From Phlebopus portentosus (taxonomy: Eukaryota; Basidiomycota; Agaricomycetes; Boletales; Boletinellaceae), in the NCBI GenBank assembly GCA_037892935.1, contig JAYXKI010000011.1, forward strand, positions 620,001-684,000: 64,000 nt of DNA, read 5' to 3'. The notes under the pieces were generated by a model. It made no database searches, had not been told where the DNA came from, and saw nothing but the letters and a program-made list of their open reading frames with translations. Position 1 is the stretch's first letter. Each line of letters opens with the position of its first letter. The position numbers and the translations under genes were made by a program. Below, piece after piece: positions 1 to 12,363 of the stretch.

Positions 1-416
1 CCTGGCCCAGTCCAGCTAATATTAAGATAATGGTTCTGATTCCCATCTAGACCTTCCTTGTCGTAAAGTACCTCGCCGGTTAATGGGCGAGTGTCATTTT
101 CCGACGTCCCAGCACTTGTATCGATATAAACAGTATCTCCATCATCAAGCCTAGCAGCCGCAATCGCCCCGTCATATAATCTTCGTGAATACCAGTAGAC
201 CGCAGTGCCCGTAAAGTTTAAAGCGAAGCTTCCTGCCGTTCTAATGAAAACATGTCCTCCATCGTCCTGCACAACCCAATCGCCAACATAGGTTATCCGT
301 GGATCTATCGCGCTGACGGTTTGGTTGGTCACCGTCTGTGTTCGTGCCGAGCCCACGAAGAACACGAGAAGCAAAGCTGAGAGTAGTGCATCATACGCGC
401 AGAGAGCTACACGCAT
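1..416 (-). CDS. Secreted or single-pass membrane protein, 5' part only
   Basis: An open frame runs from an ATG at 416 to the window edge without an intron, about 138 residues. The first ~26 residues are a good signal peptide: a short N-terminus with an arginine, then a hydrophobic core (LLSALLLVFFVGSA). The rest is a beta-rich extracellular-type domain with several N-glycosylation sequons (NQT, NFT, NIS) and the segments DPRITYVGDW and FTGTAVYWY. Those segments resemble the ectodomains of many Agaricomycete proteins that continue into a Ser/Thr-rich stalk and one transmembrane helix. The helix is not in the window, so single-pass anchoring is inference. No enzyme motif is visible. The 3' end is missing because the sequence stops, not because the gene is broken. 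Confidence 0.75.
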   Translation of the reverse strand, partial: MRVALCAYDALLSALLLVFFVGSARTQTVTNQTVSAIDPRITYVGDWVVQDDGGHVFIRTAGSFALNFTGTAVYWYSRRLYDGAIAAARLDDGDTVYIDTSAGTSENDTRPLTGEVLYDKEGLDGNQNHYLNISWTGP

Positions 417-1212
417 CTCGCGCTCAATGGACAACCTTGGGGCGCAAGGCCGGCACTGCAGAGGCAGACGGGGGGAAGACAAAACCAGTCGGACCACAAG
501 GAGATATGACTGATGCCATTTAGAGAGTGCGATAAATGATATCACATCACGAGGCGCACTAGCGACCCTGCCACGAGTATGGCACTTTCGTCCCAGAAAC
601 TGTAAGGAACCTAGCAACCGAAGACTTTCCGAAAGTCACAACAAGCGGCATTTTCTCAAAGCTCAACAATGAGGACAAGAACACAGGGAATGCTAAGGAC
701 GTAAAACAATTGCATTTTGGTCATGAATTACGAAAAATCTCAGACTCCTAGCCTTTCCCCTTTGAAATAATGTTGATCAAAGGCGGATTCAAACTGAGTT
801 TGAGCTGTGCAAGTGAATTTCGCGCTCCAGCCACGGTTGGAAAGGTGGAAAAGAGCCATCAGAAGAAGGATGATGGAGAACATTGATTGGGTGTCCAGCC
901 GGCCCCGGTCAGTTGTTGTTAACCGGAATTTTAAATGATTATATAATCCACGCTTATGCACGATTATGTAACATTATTGATTGGATTAGCTTCGTAATAC
1001 TATAATACGTTTTCGCACGAGAGAGATGTTTAAAGAGTGAGTGAAGAATTGCGCAGGTGATACATAATATATTATACGTTTAATGTAAGATTCTGTAGTC
1101 CCTCTGAATTCTACCAATCCCCGGAATGAAAATAAATGTAACTTAGTCCATAAAGATATACTAATCCAAACACAGAAAGAAATTTAAAAAAAAGAAAGAT
1201 ATGTGTGCTCGC
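417..1212. other. Intergenic, promoter side of the partial secreted gene
   Basis: No supported gene. A 73-codon minus-strand open frame at 740-961 has a hydrophobic stretch, but no splice partners and no recognisable homology, so it is not called. The part from about 930 to 1200 is AT-rich and probably the 3' flank of the F-box gene that ends at 1213. Confidence 0.5.
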
Positions 1213-3104
1213 TCAAGCCGAGTTAGCCCTCCCTCTCCAAGCACTCTCAGAGTGAATTTTGCCAGAGACGGCCGCTGGAATAGCACTAGCATTGTCCCCC
1301 GACTCCTCAGAGTCCAAGTCAACACCCTTCAAGACAACCTTCATTCCCTGGCCCCGAGCAACCTCCCTGAGACGGATCGCGGCCTCTCGACGCTCGGCAG
1401 CACGCCGACGAGCAGCCGCCAGACGACGAGGCGACATCTTCATCCCGACCGGAGAGGCGGGAGTGTCAGGAATGTCGATTGTCAGTGTCGAGAGGGACGG
1501 GTAAGGGCAAGCGGGCGTAACAATGGGGCTTGGCGCGGGCTTGAGAGCGCTAAATGCGTCGAGAGAAGGAATAATAGGAAGGGTGTTCGAGCGAGCGCGG
1601 CCGCTTTCTGCAGCAGGAATGTCTTCCGCAGTCTGTACATGCACGCTCAGCCTGCTCAATGCCCTCTTCCTCCCTTGGATTTGGGCGAATCCTTGTGTTA
1701 GTCCCACCAGACGTCCCCTTTCCTTAAGGAAACCCTCAAGCTCCCTGCACCCTTCTGCTGCATCGTCAGGATGGAAAGCGCAGGACAATGTCTGCACTGG
1801 AGACGCCGCAAGAGCGGGCTGCGACAATGTCGTTGAGATTGAAGAAGTAGGGACGAGAGGAGTAAGGTGCAGTGTGCGAAGACGAGACAGAGCTGGGATA
1901 GCTGTCTGCATCGGGAATCCGGATTGAGGAATACTACTGAAGGGAGAGCTCGGCGAGAGAGTTGTCGCTGGAGATATTGAAATTGGGGAGAAAGACGAGG
2001 ACTTGCAAGTCGGCGATAGAGGCGAACCCACCGCAGTCGTTGGGGAGATTGGAGAAGTCGCAGAGACAGGCGGCAATGACGCACTCAAAGCACAACTGGT
2101 GATGCTCGGAGGAGCACGCGCCAGGATTTTCGCCGTGAATGCTTCGTTCGCTGTGGGGCTCACGTACGCGCAGGAACCGAGATCCAATACTTCCAACGGA
2201 CATTCGCTGCACACCTCTTCCCACATTGGGTCACCAAGGTGGGTGTCCCTGATCTGCAGTTGCTTCAACTTTGGCAGACGAAGAAGCTGAGGAAGGCGAA
2301 GCTCATCGCCGAGGAACGGATGGGTTGGAAGATTGCTGTTGCCTCCTTTGTCCTGAGCAAGAGGAATATTCGAAAATTGGAGTTCTGGTGCATGAAGGTT
2401 GGAGCGGGTGATGCGCGTCAAGGAGAGCGATTCAAGGAAAGGAAGCGAGAAAGCCAATGCAACAATCAATCGCTCAGAACTGTCAGTGACAATCACGAAT
2501 AAAATCAGCATCTCTCGACATGATGCAGGGAAAATAATGACTTACATCGGAGCGACCTCTTCCATCTCCAAGTTTTCCACTCTCAGTTTCTTCAGTCTCT
2601 CCATCCCGGTACCTTGGAATACAGGAAGTATCTTCCTTGCATCCAAGCCGCCACAGATTTTGATATCAAATGCCTCCAATCCTGTGCATCTCTTCAGCAA
2701 CTCCGCAAGAGGAGCGCTGGCGTCGGAGCACGGAGAAGTGGGGCGCATAAAGGCGTCGCATTGATCGTGATCGCGAGACTGGGATTGGGTGGAGATGCGC
2801 AGATCACGGATGAGCTGACAGTGATGGGCGGGCACCGCCTCGAGGAAGGCATTGAGAGATTCGAGGGTGGGGAGGTTGACAGTCTGAAACACGTGGCATC
2901 TGACGTTAGATAATAGTGTAATAATTTTTTCGAAGTGAACATACGCACTCTGAATAGGATGGGCAGACAAAGAGCGTAGGAATCCCGGGAAGATTGTGCA
3001 CAAGACCAGACATCCTCCAGAGAAAGATGGTCAAGCACTGCTATCTTCATCTCGTGCGGAAGAGAAATCCAGTCGAAAGCATTCTGGGCCACGGGTGTAG
3101 ACAT
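1213..3104 (-). CDS. F-box protein with leucine-rich C-terminal region
   Basis: Three exons: 2949-3104, 2546-2883 and 1213-2479. The introns are 2884-2948 (GTGCGT...CAG) and 2480-2545 (GTAAGT...CAG), phases 0 and 2. They join to a 586-residue protein. Residues 10-52 read as an F-box: WISLPHEMKIAVLDHLSLED, then a tryptophan-cysteine segment and a hydrophobic end. The middle has short leucine repeats (LRDLRIST, LKKLRVENLEM, LPQLLRLPKLKQLQIRD), as in fungal F-box/LRR-like proteins, followed by a long Ser/Pro-rich disordered stretch. Such proteins recruit substrates to SCF ubiquitin ligases through Skp1; the substrate here is unknown. The start is the first ATG before the F-box. The phase match at both introns supports the model. 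Confidence 0.8.
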
Positions 3105-6100
3105 GTCAATTGACTTTGCAAGTGAATAGGGGAAGCTTAAGGTTTGTTGCTTTATTGCCTTTGAGCAGAGACCATTCGAGATGGGGGAGGATATGAAGCC
3201 CGAGACAAGTTCTTATATAAAAGATCGGGAGAATAAGCGGAGGAAGTGCGAGGATTTCCTATGTCGACGGTGCTCCGAAGGCTTAGGCTGACGGGATAAG
3301 CAACCACTCACGTCGGCGCACCACAAGACACCGCGAAGCCCTACGCTAGTGGAGAAAAGTCCTCGTTGATCGGAACAAGGACACGCGATGTCCGTCACAG
3401 CCACGCGCGCACAGCTTGTCACAGCGATCACGATTATCTAAGCACCAGATACTCATGGAGTGCAACAGACTTCCCTTCTTCTCTTCAGTTGCTTGCAACA
3501 GAACCATATGTATTCCTCGTGATTGACCTCAAGTCCTGCATTTCCTTCTTTATGACAATATTATAGGATCAATGCTTGATTACAGCATCATACAAGTCTC
3601 AAGACTCTAAACACTGGAGCAAGTGAAAGAAATATTACGAGGGTCATCGCGGCGGCGAGCTCGGTCACGTTTCCTCTGTACCTGGTAACCTCTGGATGGT
3701 CGCTGTTCACTCGAAGACTATCATATATCGACCATCCAACGATCACGATTTAGATAGCGACTTCGCGCGCATCACGCTCGCTTGTGCTTGCGCACATCAT
3801 CTATTCGTTATCACAGCTCACTGCCTCGTTCCGTAACTTTGCCTCTGCCACCGACCAGCTGCAGGTTCTGGACACGTCCTCCTTTTGGTGTCCCGACGAA
3901 AGAAATGAATGCTAGGCAGTCGGACTCACTGGCAGAGGATGGGATGACAGGACGGGTCGACGTAGTCGTAACAGCCCGCACTTAAGCCGGGTTGTTTCGT
4001 CGAGCACAGTGCGCAGGTGTCCCTACGACGAATTCTCGTCGTGTCCAGGCGGCTAGACTCATTGCCGAGATGTAGCACGTTAGGCGGCAGCGAAAGGTGT
4101 CAGGTTCCATTTCCCAGCGGCTAATCCTTCCAGTCCCAACAATTGTGAATCGTGGCGATAATCTAACTGTGGCTGACCGAGGTAAATGCAACAAATTGTC
4201 TTGTTCAGACACGCGGTCGATGTTATGGATCAGAATAGTCCTCCTTCTTGCGCTAGCGCGCATCCCGAGAATACCGGTATTTGCACATCCTCGGATAGAG
4301 AAAACGCTCTATTCGTCGCAAATGGATCCTCTCCCACAGATTTGTAGGAATGATCATTTACGACAGATCAGAGCTTACTTCCTACTCTACAACCTCGAGC
4401 CTCTGGAGTGTAGGTCTGTGATCATTGATAGACCTAGACCGATGCTTGATGAATGGTTATTTGATTGCTTTTGGTTCTGAACTGGGTTTCGGTTGTAACT
4501 TCTACTCTCGAGCGCATCTGGATTAATCTCCTGTGGCACCCACACCTGTCCATAGCTGACTTCTCATGGCGCAGGTCCGAGTTAGATTTGTAGTTTCGGG
4601 CATCTAAAACTCACCCCTAATGAATCGTACCTCGAAGTCCAATGTCAACCATTTCATCTGGCAAGGCATTGCATCGATCGTAAACATGATCTGTGCCACA
4701 ATATTTGGCTCCTACAAGTTTATTGGGCGCGGGACTTCTATACAAATTTTCCAACTCCTTTTCGCACTCAATTTAATTTTCGCTTTCGTCTCAAAGGCAG
4801 ACTATGATGCAAGGCCAGACCGCCTATCCTGGGCGGCACTCCAATGGCATGGATCTGATTAGATACGAAACGGAACTGGAGTGCTTCAGTCCTTTGCCCC
4901 TTGAACTTCATTCCGAGGTGTGCGGATTGCTTTCCCCGCGCTGCTGGGACGTTTCACCAGCTCGGAAGAATATCCAGGGGCGCGCCTCTCGCCAAGTCTA
5001 CTGGCGATCTCGCCGAGGCACGTCAGAATCGCGTTGATTCCCGCGTATGCGTCGCGTCCTCCCGACGCACGCGACAAAGCCCTCCCGGCGAGAAAACGTC
5101 AAGTTGTTGCTTACATCAGAGTTGTGGGCTCGGCCTTCGGCCTCCTGCGTACCCGTTAGGATTAGCGTCAAGCCTGATTGGAAATCAAAAATATCATACC
5201 TGCTTATAATACTGTCGGACACAAGGGACCGGAGTGCCCGCGTCACCTCAGCTCGCATCGCGTACGAGTATGATGAGTCTTTGTCTCTCACTACTACCAC
5301 ATACTATGAGTGTATGCGTACATCGGTGGTATGACGCTGCGTGCTCCTGTCCCTGGATCGGGAGGCGGGTACCGACGACACGCGAACCTCGGATCAGAGT
5401 TAGTTCTCTTATTCGCGTCCGTCTTGTGGGTTGGCTAATGGATAATTTGCCGTAAGTTGGGTCGGCTGGAGGTTAGTTGCGGGGTGTATAGTGGCGGGCA
5501 CTAATGTCAATGTACTCAACTAAGCGCCTGTCGGTGCATGGAGTTGGAGCGACTTCAGTGTCTAGTGTCAGATATGAAATGTGAGTCTCAAGGTACTGTG
5601 ACAGAATCTTAATATTTTTGAAGGAGCGTTTCAGCAGAGCAGAGACTTGACTCAAAGAAATCCTTCGTGTATCTAGTCGTTCAAATTGGTGCTACGAAGG
5701 CACCCTTGGGTTCTCGGGTACGACAACTACGGTCATTTCGGGCATCCACGATCCTCGTTCGTACATTCCTACGATTGATAACTGCCACCACAACGAAAAT
5801 GCAGGTGAAGCGGTCTACGTCATCTCTATTTATCCTCGCCGAGTGCGTCCCTCTGGTTGGATATGTTTTCGGTCTCCCCTTCCCGATGTTCCGGAGACAA
5901 CTACCTCGGAACACCGTCATTATGCGTATTCGGGTGCCTTACTTGGTATGTTGATTTGTGTTGTTTATACCGCGTAGAACCGAGGAGACTTTTCACGAAT
6001 GATGACGCTTGGCTTTTGCTATGCAGGTTGGTATCGAAATCTTAACTGATGTCGTACTTTCAGCTTTCGACAGGGTTGCATCCATGCATCAAACAACTAG

Positions 6101-8875
6101 AAGACACTATGGCTCAGGTATTTCTCTGATTGTTCTGTTCTTTGGCTTGACTCGTCCTTTAGTATCCGTTGAATGGCGGTGGTAGATGTGCCTGTGACTC
6201 TATTCTTCTCGCCCCGACCTAATGCGACTAACCTGTGGTTACTGTCACTTGTATTTTCAGGACCAACGTCATCCTTGGACAATGTTTGCCATCGGAGCCG
6301 AGATGAGGGTCTTGAAGCGGTGATTTCTATATGAAATTCACGACAACAATCGGGTTCATCCGGACATGCGACGCTGGTCTCGAGGCCAGGTTACTCTCGG
6401 TGTTATACAATCCTCCGTCTCTTGTCATTAGGAGCCCCCTGTTACTACTCACAGGGAAGCTTGCGAGATGGAGCGGGGTGCGTGCCTTAGCGGTACTTCA
6501 GTCCCTTTGACAGACCGTGGTCAACTGGACACAAGTCGATTGTATTGAATTGTCCTTGACTTCCGCCACCACTCTGCAGAGTAACAAATACAGGAAATTT
6601 TCTTCCAAGGACTTCCTTTGCTTGATGTTTTGCCTCGGATCTTCGGATATCGTACCGAGTCCACATTCATACAGCTAGACGCTACTTACCAGGGACCAAA
6701 AGAGGATTTCCAAACCCTCCGTACTCGTCGCAAATAATATTATTTATTTCTTATGTTTCGACTCTATGCGCTGCTTTTCGGCCAAGGCGTGGATATTAAT
6801 CAGGTATACACTCATGAACAGCGCTTAACACGGCAGTAATCCCACTGCACTGCGTACTATGGACACCACTATTCGAGTTTTTAACCGAACTCGTTTGCGT
6901 CTGGCCGAAATAAGGACAATAATTCTGGTGTTTCATGTGGCGACTAATATAGAGAACTGTATGAGCCTGACATTCACGTGCTAGCACATAGGAAGAACTA
7001 TCTATCTTTGTCTGGCGGAACTAGTGGTCAGTTAAGGACCCGCTTTACAGCCACGCACGTACGATCATCGCCGCCGGCTTCTTCTCACCGTCCGCATCGC
7101 GACTACGACCGGTCCGTGGTCAACTCATTTGCGATCTGAGAGATTTGCGAAGCACCGAGACGAGGCGGTATCAAGCTAGCATCTCTCTCCGAGGGTCGGT
7201 GAAGAATATGAGAAAGCGGAATAGCGCAGCGCTGATAGTCTAACTAACTTATGTGCTATCGGCATTTCTCGTTTACTTGGTGTGAGACGGTGTAGGGACT
7301 CCGGGTGTGAGGTAATACTAACTTTAACCTTCGGCCTGTGGATCTAGCCTTACGGGTTAGCCTTGCTGCAAGACGAGCCGTGCGGATGCGGTGCCCCACC
7401 CACATTGAGGTACACCACAGATAGAGGCGCTTGGTCAATCAAGTATGGCTTGTACAATCTATCTTTGGCACAAGCAGTGCAGTCGTCTGATCATCTCCCA
7501 TCTTAGAAGACTTGTCTCTAACAATTCATCAAGTGTTATCCGCGTGATTGTCCGATTGTTGAACATGTTCGTTGTTTGCGTCGCGTATGGGGTATGCATG
7601 TGCACACGCGATTACGGTCATTGATGCAGAAGCTAACACACGCAGAAGGTGAGTGCGATCAGCTTCTTTGATTTGGGATGCACTTCAAACAGTGATATTT
7701 GTTGGCTTGCATGCGTCGTTCTTGAGTCGAGCTGTGTAATGTAAGCAAGCCTTAATGGAGCGATACAACATGCTCAGGAATCAAGTATCACCTGCCCCTC
7801 CTCTAAGTGACCTTGTAATTTGACGAAGCTTCGAGTCATCGTGATGCTTTCGACTCGATTGGCGGAAATCAGACAATCATACTAATCAGATGGGTTCCGT
7901 CCTGTCTCAAGGACATCTGTGTCCCGAACCCAGATGCTCATTTCCGGGCACCGGAAGGTCTTCCCAACTTCTGAGCCAAGTGCTTAGGCGCGCACCATCA
8001 AGCATGATGATCAGATGTGTATACCATATTGATGCACAGCGATTCGGCGGCCTAGCTCTCAAAGTCCGTCCGTATCGTAACACCAAGGCCATTTGCAGCC
8101 CATTGACGGTTGGCATAATCAATATTCTATGCGGTATCATATTGCACTGCTCGCAGCAACCAACACCGAATTGTCCATTATCCTCTTGTGCGATCGCTAG
8201 TTGATCGTGATCGGCGCAACGTACTCCCCTAGAGCGGTGGTATGGAATTAAATCAGCCCGGTAACGCTGCCTCATGCGCAGTCCATGTGCCCAATGAAAG
8301 GTGGCCACTTGAAGCTGGGGAAGGTTCTGAAGAACGGATCGTTCAAACCGGCGATCCAACAGAGCTTCCGTCTGTCTTGGCACAATCGAATCTCAAACCT
8401 TCTTAGAAGTTACACTCCTCGGACTCCCCAGAAAACGATTTGTCAAGTAATTCCAGTAAACACGGACCGAGGCAAGTTCTAACATGAATGCTGCCATTAC
8501 AGGGTTGGCCTTCATTTTGCACAGAACAGTGCCGCATCCAATACGGATGCTGCACGAAATAAATGGCTAGAAGCGAGAAGAGAATAAGAAATGATGCAAC
8601 GGGGGATCTCGAGCACCTTGTCTTGTGAATGGAAGTGACGAGAGCTGAGACTGCGAAGACGATGCTCCAGCCTTTCAGAGGTCCTCTTTGATACAAGGCT
8701 TCGGACAATGCTGGAACAAGCACCTCCCGGAACCTTGAGCACGAAATCAAGTGCGATCTTTGAGAGCGCGTGTTGCATCGCGACTCCCTCGGCATATCAA
8801 CCTTTCTCCCGAGCTCTTGTGACATTATCAAGATATCGGCGGTCCAAAAGGTATCGTAAAGAAAACTCTTTGTGC
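3105..8875. other. Long gene-poor stretch
   Basis: About 5.8 kb without a gene I can support. Open frames are short (mostly under 130 codons), occur in all six frames and show no conserved motif. Isolated exon-like pieces exist. One example is an ATG at about 6109 followed by GT...TTTTCAG and a short open stretch, but these do not chain into a protein. Minus-strand frames of 158 codons at 7907-8383 and 8403-8879 look weakly leucine-rich but are not in the same frame. No terminal inverted repeats, LTRs, reverse-transcriptase or transposase motifs were recognised. It may be decayed transposon or gene relic sequence. Confidence 0.45.
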
Positions 8876-9750
8876 TCATGAACCTGAATCATCATCTCTC
8901 ATTAATTGCGTTTCTTCACTTCGAGCCTCCGCCTCGACAAGTGCAGCACCCATACCTCCCACGGCAGCCCAACCCCCACTTGACGCTCTACGTAAACCAA
9001 CACCAATTCGAGTAGCCAGACGTCGAGCTCGCACAGCACGCATACGTTCGGAGCGAACCAACACACCAGTAAGTGCGAGAGCAGCGAAGATTACATTGCA
9101 CAGGACAAACTCGAGGAAATCGGCTCGTTCTTTAGGTACGCGCCTCCCGCAGCTCTCATAGGCAGGCAGAGCGGACTGAGGAGGTCGGCTTGCGGGATGG
9201 TGTGGAGGCGGTACGTGCGGTATATCTCCGTCCCTGTTATCATCGGTTTCGGACCCTTCGCCGTCTGGTCGGGTGTCTGGTGAAGGTCTGTCGGATTCTG
9301 GTGCTTCGATGCAGTGCAGCAGTCGTCTATTTCCAAAAGGCTGACAGTACGGTTCCTGAAGCTGAGGAGCGCAGCATCACATTACTATATTTTACGAACG
9401 AACGAGAATAGTGACACGGTCTCGTGCTTACAAGGTCTTCTGGGCAGGGTTCGCAAGAACCAGCTGGGTGACAAAGCACGTCCTCTACCTCCCCTTCCTC
9501 TACTGTGGCACGTCGTGTCCAGTTTGAGGAAAGCCTTGAACTTGATTTTAAAGAAAAGGGCGAGTCGTGGACGGCAACTCTTTCAGGGTAAACCAAAATT
9601 GGAGGAGCTGGTTCGGCACGACTGAGATTATCCTCGTCTAATGAAGAGATAATGTAAAGAATTCTAACAAGAACCGTAATCAGACCTTTTGAATCGAAAA
9701 AAAAGCGGAGATACTGACAAATGAACTGGCAGCTGCAAAGAAAACTTCAT
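8876..9750 (-). CDS. Cysteine-rich single-pass membrane protein, conserved in fungi
   Basis: Exons 9719-9750, 9432-9621 and 8876-9355 join to 233 residues. Introns are 9622-9718 and 9356-9431 (GTAAGC...TTCAG). A compact cysteine module spans the second splice: CHPAGSCEPCPEDL followed by EPYCQPFGNRRLLHC. After it comes an acidic, proline-rich linker, then one transmembrane helix (FLEFVLCNVIFAALALTGVLV) and an arginine-rich cytoplasmic tail of about 65 residues. The layout (short luminal Cys module, one TM, basic tail) recalls the JTB-like membrane proteins, but that assignment is a guess from layout only. The first exon is the weakest part: it is 32 nt, gives no convincing signal peptide, and a different upstream exon is possible. 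Exon 3 is well supported. The gene is divergent from the GPCR. Confidence 0.6.
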
Positions 9751-10542
9751 GGTTGTGGACGAGGAGACGGCTGGAGACAGATGAGGTTGAGTGATCCACG
9801 TGGCGTTACTACGAGGCCCGTGACGTCACGTTACCGTGATACGTGACTACGTTACGGTCATGTATGAGCGCCGCTCAATGACTGCTTACCCATGTTCTTC
9901 GAGCCCTGGAAAAAGCTACTTGGGCGCAAATAAGCTGGTTAGAATAATCGTCGAGAAACGCTCATTAAGAGATGAAAGTCATACTCATCGCAAATTCTGC
10001 CCTGTTGTCACCATTGATGCGCGGCGTCCCTGCTGCTCTCCATACCCCATGCAGCCGCCCACTGTCAGCTTATATCTCTACTGTTGTCTCCGAGTCGGAA
10101 AAGGGCGGTGATGAAGAGTGCTTCAACGGGTAGTCGTGAAGTCGACCTCTTTCTCAAGAACGAGGCGAGGCGTACTACCGACCATCACTCGCGTTGCCGT
10201 CATATCAAGAATCCTTCTCTCCCTGATTTTTGTTCCGTCGATGGCCAATAGAAGAGCCGGAACGTATCTCTCTAGCAGCCTTGTCTCCCACAGAAGGGTT
10301 CTAGGTACATCTGCTTATAGCTTTCTGATGAACAATTGGATAAAAGACCTGGTTGGATCATACGAGTGGCTGCTGGCCTTTGTCCACCCCAGTTACTTGT
10401 TCGACGGACGCTCCCGAGCTGAGCTCGATTGTTTGTCTTGCTTGCTGGCAAGCTTTCTTCATTTAAGGCTTGGCTGTTCATTCTATTGGTCTGGTTTTCT
10501 CTGTGCCGCTCGCTTCCTATTCTCTGGTAATTCTATTTTACG
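9751..10542. promoter_or_regulatory. Divergent intergenic region between the Cys-rich protein and the GPCR
   Basis: About 790 bp separate two start codons facing away from each other, so this must hold both promoters. A cluster of GTGACGTCACG-like sequence near 9820-9850 contains the palindrome TGACGTCA, the CRE/ATF-type binding site. An open frame at 10118-10615 overlaps the region and the first GPCR exon in another frame; it shows no protein-like composition and is not called. Confidence 0.45.
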
Positions 10543-12363
10543 ATGTTTTTCGACTCCGCTTCCGATGAGCGTTCCGGAACTCAAATTTATACTCCTGGCG
10601 AGAGAAATGGAGTGACGGTGCATGTCAAATTCTTCCCGGAGCGAATACCATTTGACTGACGTTTTGGAATGTCTAGCTTCTGGTCGTGGCTGGCGTCCTC
10701 TCGATTCTTGGAGTATTTTCTGGGTTTCTGGTAAGCATAATTACTTAGCTTATAGTCTTCGTCTAATCGCGCTTGCCAGTATTACTTTGCGTTCAGTAAA
10801 CGAACCAAAACATTCCACCGGACCAACATAGTCCCATACCTCGTCTCTCTTCTTATTGCCAATGTTCTACAAGCGATAGCGACGATCCTCAATGCGCGCT
10901 GGGTCAAGGAGGGTATCGTATACAATGGTAGTTTCTGCTCCTTCCAAGGAGGACTCAAGAATGCGGCGAATGTGGGAACGGCACTGTGGTCGTTCGTAAT
11001 TGCTGTCCACGTCTTCAATTTGCTATTCCTGCGCTGGAAGACTACGCGTGCCGGCATGGTCGCAACGCTTATCGGTGGATGGTCGGCAGTCGGTTTGATT
11101 GTTACGCTGGGCCCGCTAAGCATAGAGAGTCCAGACCGAGGTCCATATTTCGGTGTTTCTGGATACTGGTGTTGGATAACGGACAATTACCCAGTGGAAC
11201 AGACGTATATGGAATATTTCTTTGTGAGTTGACAATTATCGTCTCTAATATTATATCCAAATATAGAGGACTGATTTTCAAACAGGAATTCCTGTCAGCT
11301 GGTCTAGGATTCGTCTTATATGCCCTCATCTTGCTCCGTGTCCGAGGAAACCTGATGAAAGTCAACGGACGCTGGCGACTCCGCTGGATCCAGCGGAGCC
11401 AGGCATGGCAGCTCTCCTTCTCGCGGGATATGCTTGACACAGCTATGCTTCGCGTAGCGACGTTCATGGTCTGGTATGTCCCATAATTGTTACTTCAGCC
11501 TACCTACGTAGATCTGATATGGACATTGGTATGAACAGGTATCCGGTACGCAACGTTCTTGTCTTCCAAATATGCTCCCGCCGATTTCTAACTCCTGTAT
11601 GAATCCGTGCCCACGCGTCCATTTTTATAAACAGGTTGCTTACAGCCTCATCATCATCCCCGTTGCGCTTGCACGTCTGAGCTCTTTCGCTGACCATCGG
11701 GTACCGTTCTGGGCAACGATCACGACAGATGTGATATTCAACCTTACGGGTACGATTACTTATAACTATACATATACTGTAAATTGACTTACCGTTTGGA
11801 TTGCACATTTCCCTACTTCTCCTCTTTGACGAAATAACTAACCGTGTGCTCGTCAAACAGGTCTAGTCAACTCAATCCTTTTCATCAGCACGCGCCGAAT
11901 TCTCCCCGACACCGCCGAGCTGCCGCAATTCACGACACCGCGCAGCAAGACGATGTCCGACACCGAAGCTACGTACGGCGTCACGCCTTTCGCTCTCGAT
12001 CTCTCCTCTACTTCCTCGCCAGAGCGTTCTCATTCTCGTGTTAGCCGAGAAAGTGAGGAAAAGAGGAAGAGTAACGAAGTGGGTGATGATGAACGTGAGG
12101 ATTTTGACGATGTCTCGTTGGCACATGAGACGGTGCCCGCGCCGGAGGTTACGTTGGGTGGCGTATCATCGCGGGGAACCCTTCCTCTCCCTAGCGTTCC
12201 ATCATCGGGTTTCCGAGGCGTTGGTTCGAATGCTGGTGAGGAGCTCCCGCCGAGGCAGGATAGTCATACGTATTCGCACCCCGGATTGGGTATGATTACT
12301 GTGCCGACGCTTGGGTTTGCTTATCCTGGTGAAGGTGGAGGTAAGAAGGATGACGGACATTAA
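10543..12363 (+). CDS. Seven-TM G protein-coupled receptor, cAMP-receptor/Git3-like
   Basis: Seven exons: 10543-10617, 10677-10730, 10780-11223, 11286-11473, 11539-11545, 11635-11749 and 11861-12363, giving 461 residues. All phases close. TM1 is LLVVAGVLSILGVFSGFL. Further helices include LVSLLIANVLQAIATIL, ALWSFVIAVHVFNLLFL, a helix with GWSAVGLIVTLGP, FLSAGLGFVLYALILL, the WYPVAYSLIIIPVALAR helix and a final one ending in VNSILFIST. The WYP motif and the ISTRR exit are characteristic of the fungal cAMP-receptor-like/Git3 class. An extracellular cysteine (GSFCSFQGG) and a WCWI segment could form the loop disulfide. The cytoplasmic tail of about 165 residues is Ser/Pro-rich, a likely phosphorylation region. 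Ligand unknown. Exon 5 is only 7 nt long. The gene converges on the chitinase. Confidence 0.85.

Noticed and set aside
740..961. 73-codon minus-strand frame with a hydrophobic stretch
   Set aside because: Short, no splice partners, no known motif; could be chance.
10118..10615. 165-codon plus-strand open frame before the GPCR
   Set aside because: It overlaps the first GPCR exon in another frame and has no family resemblance; its composition fits promoter and 5' leader.
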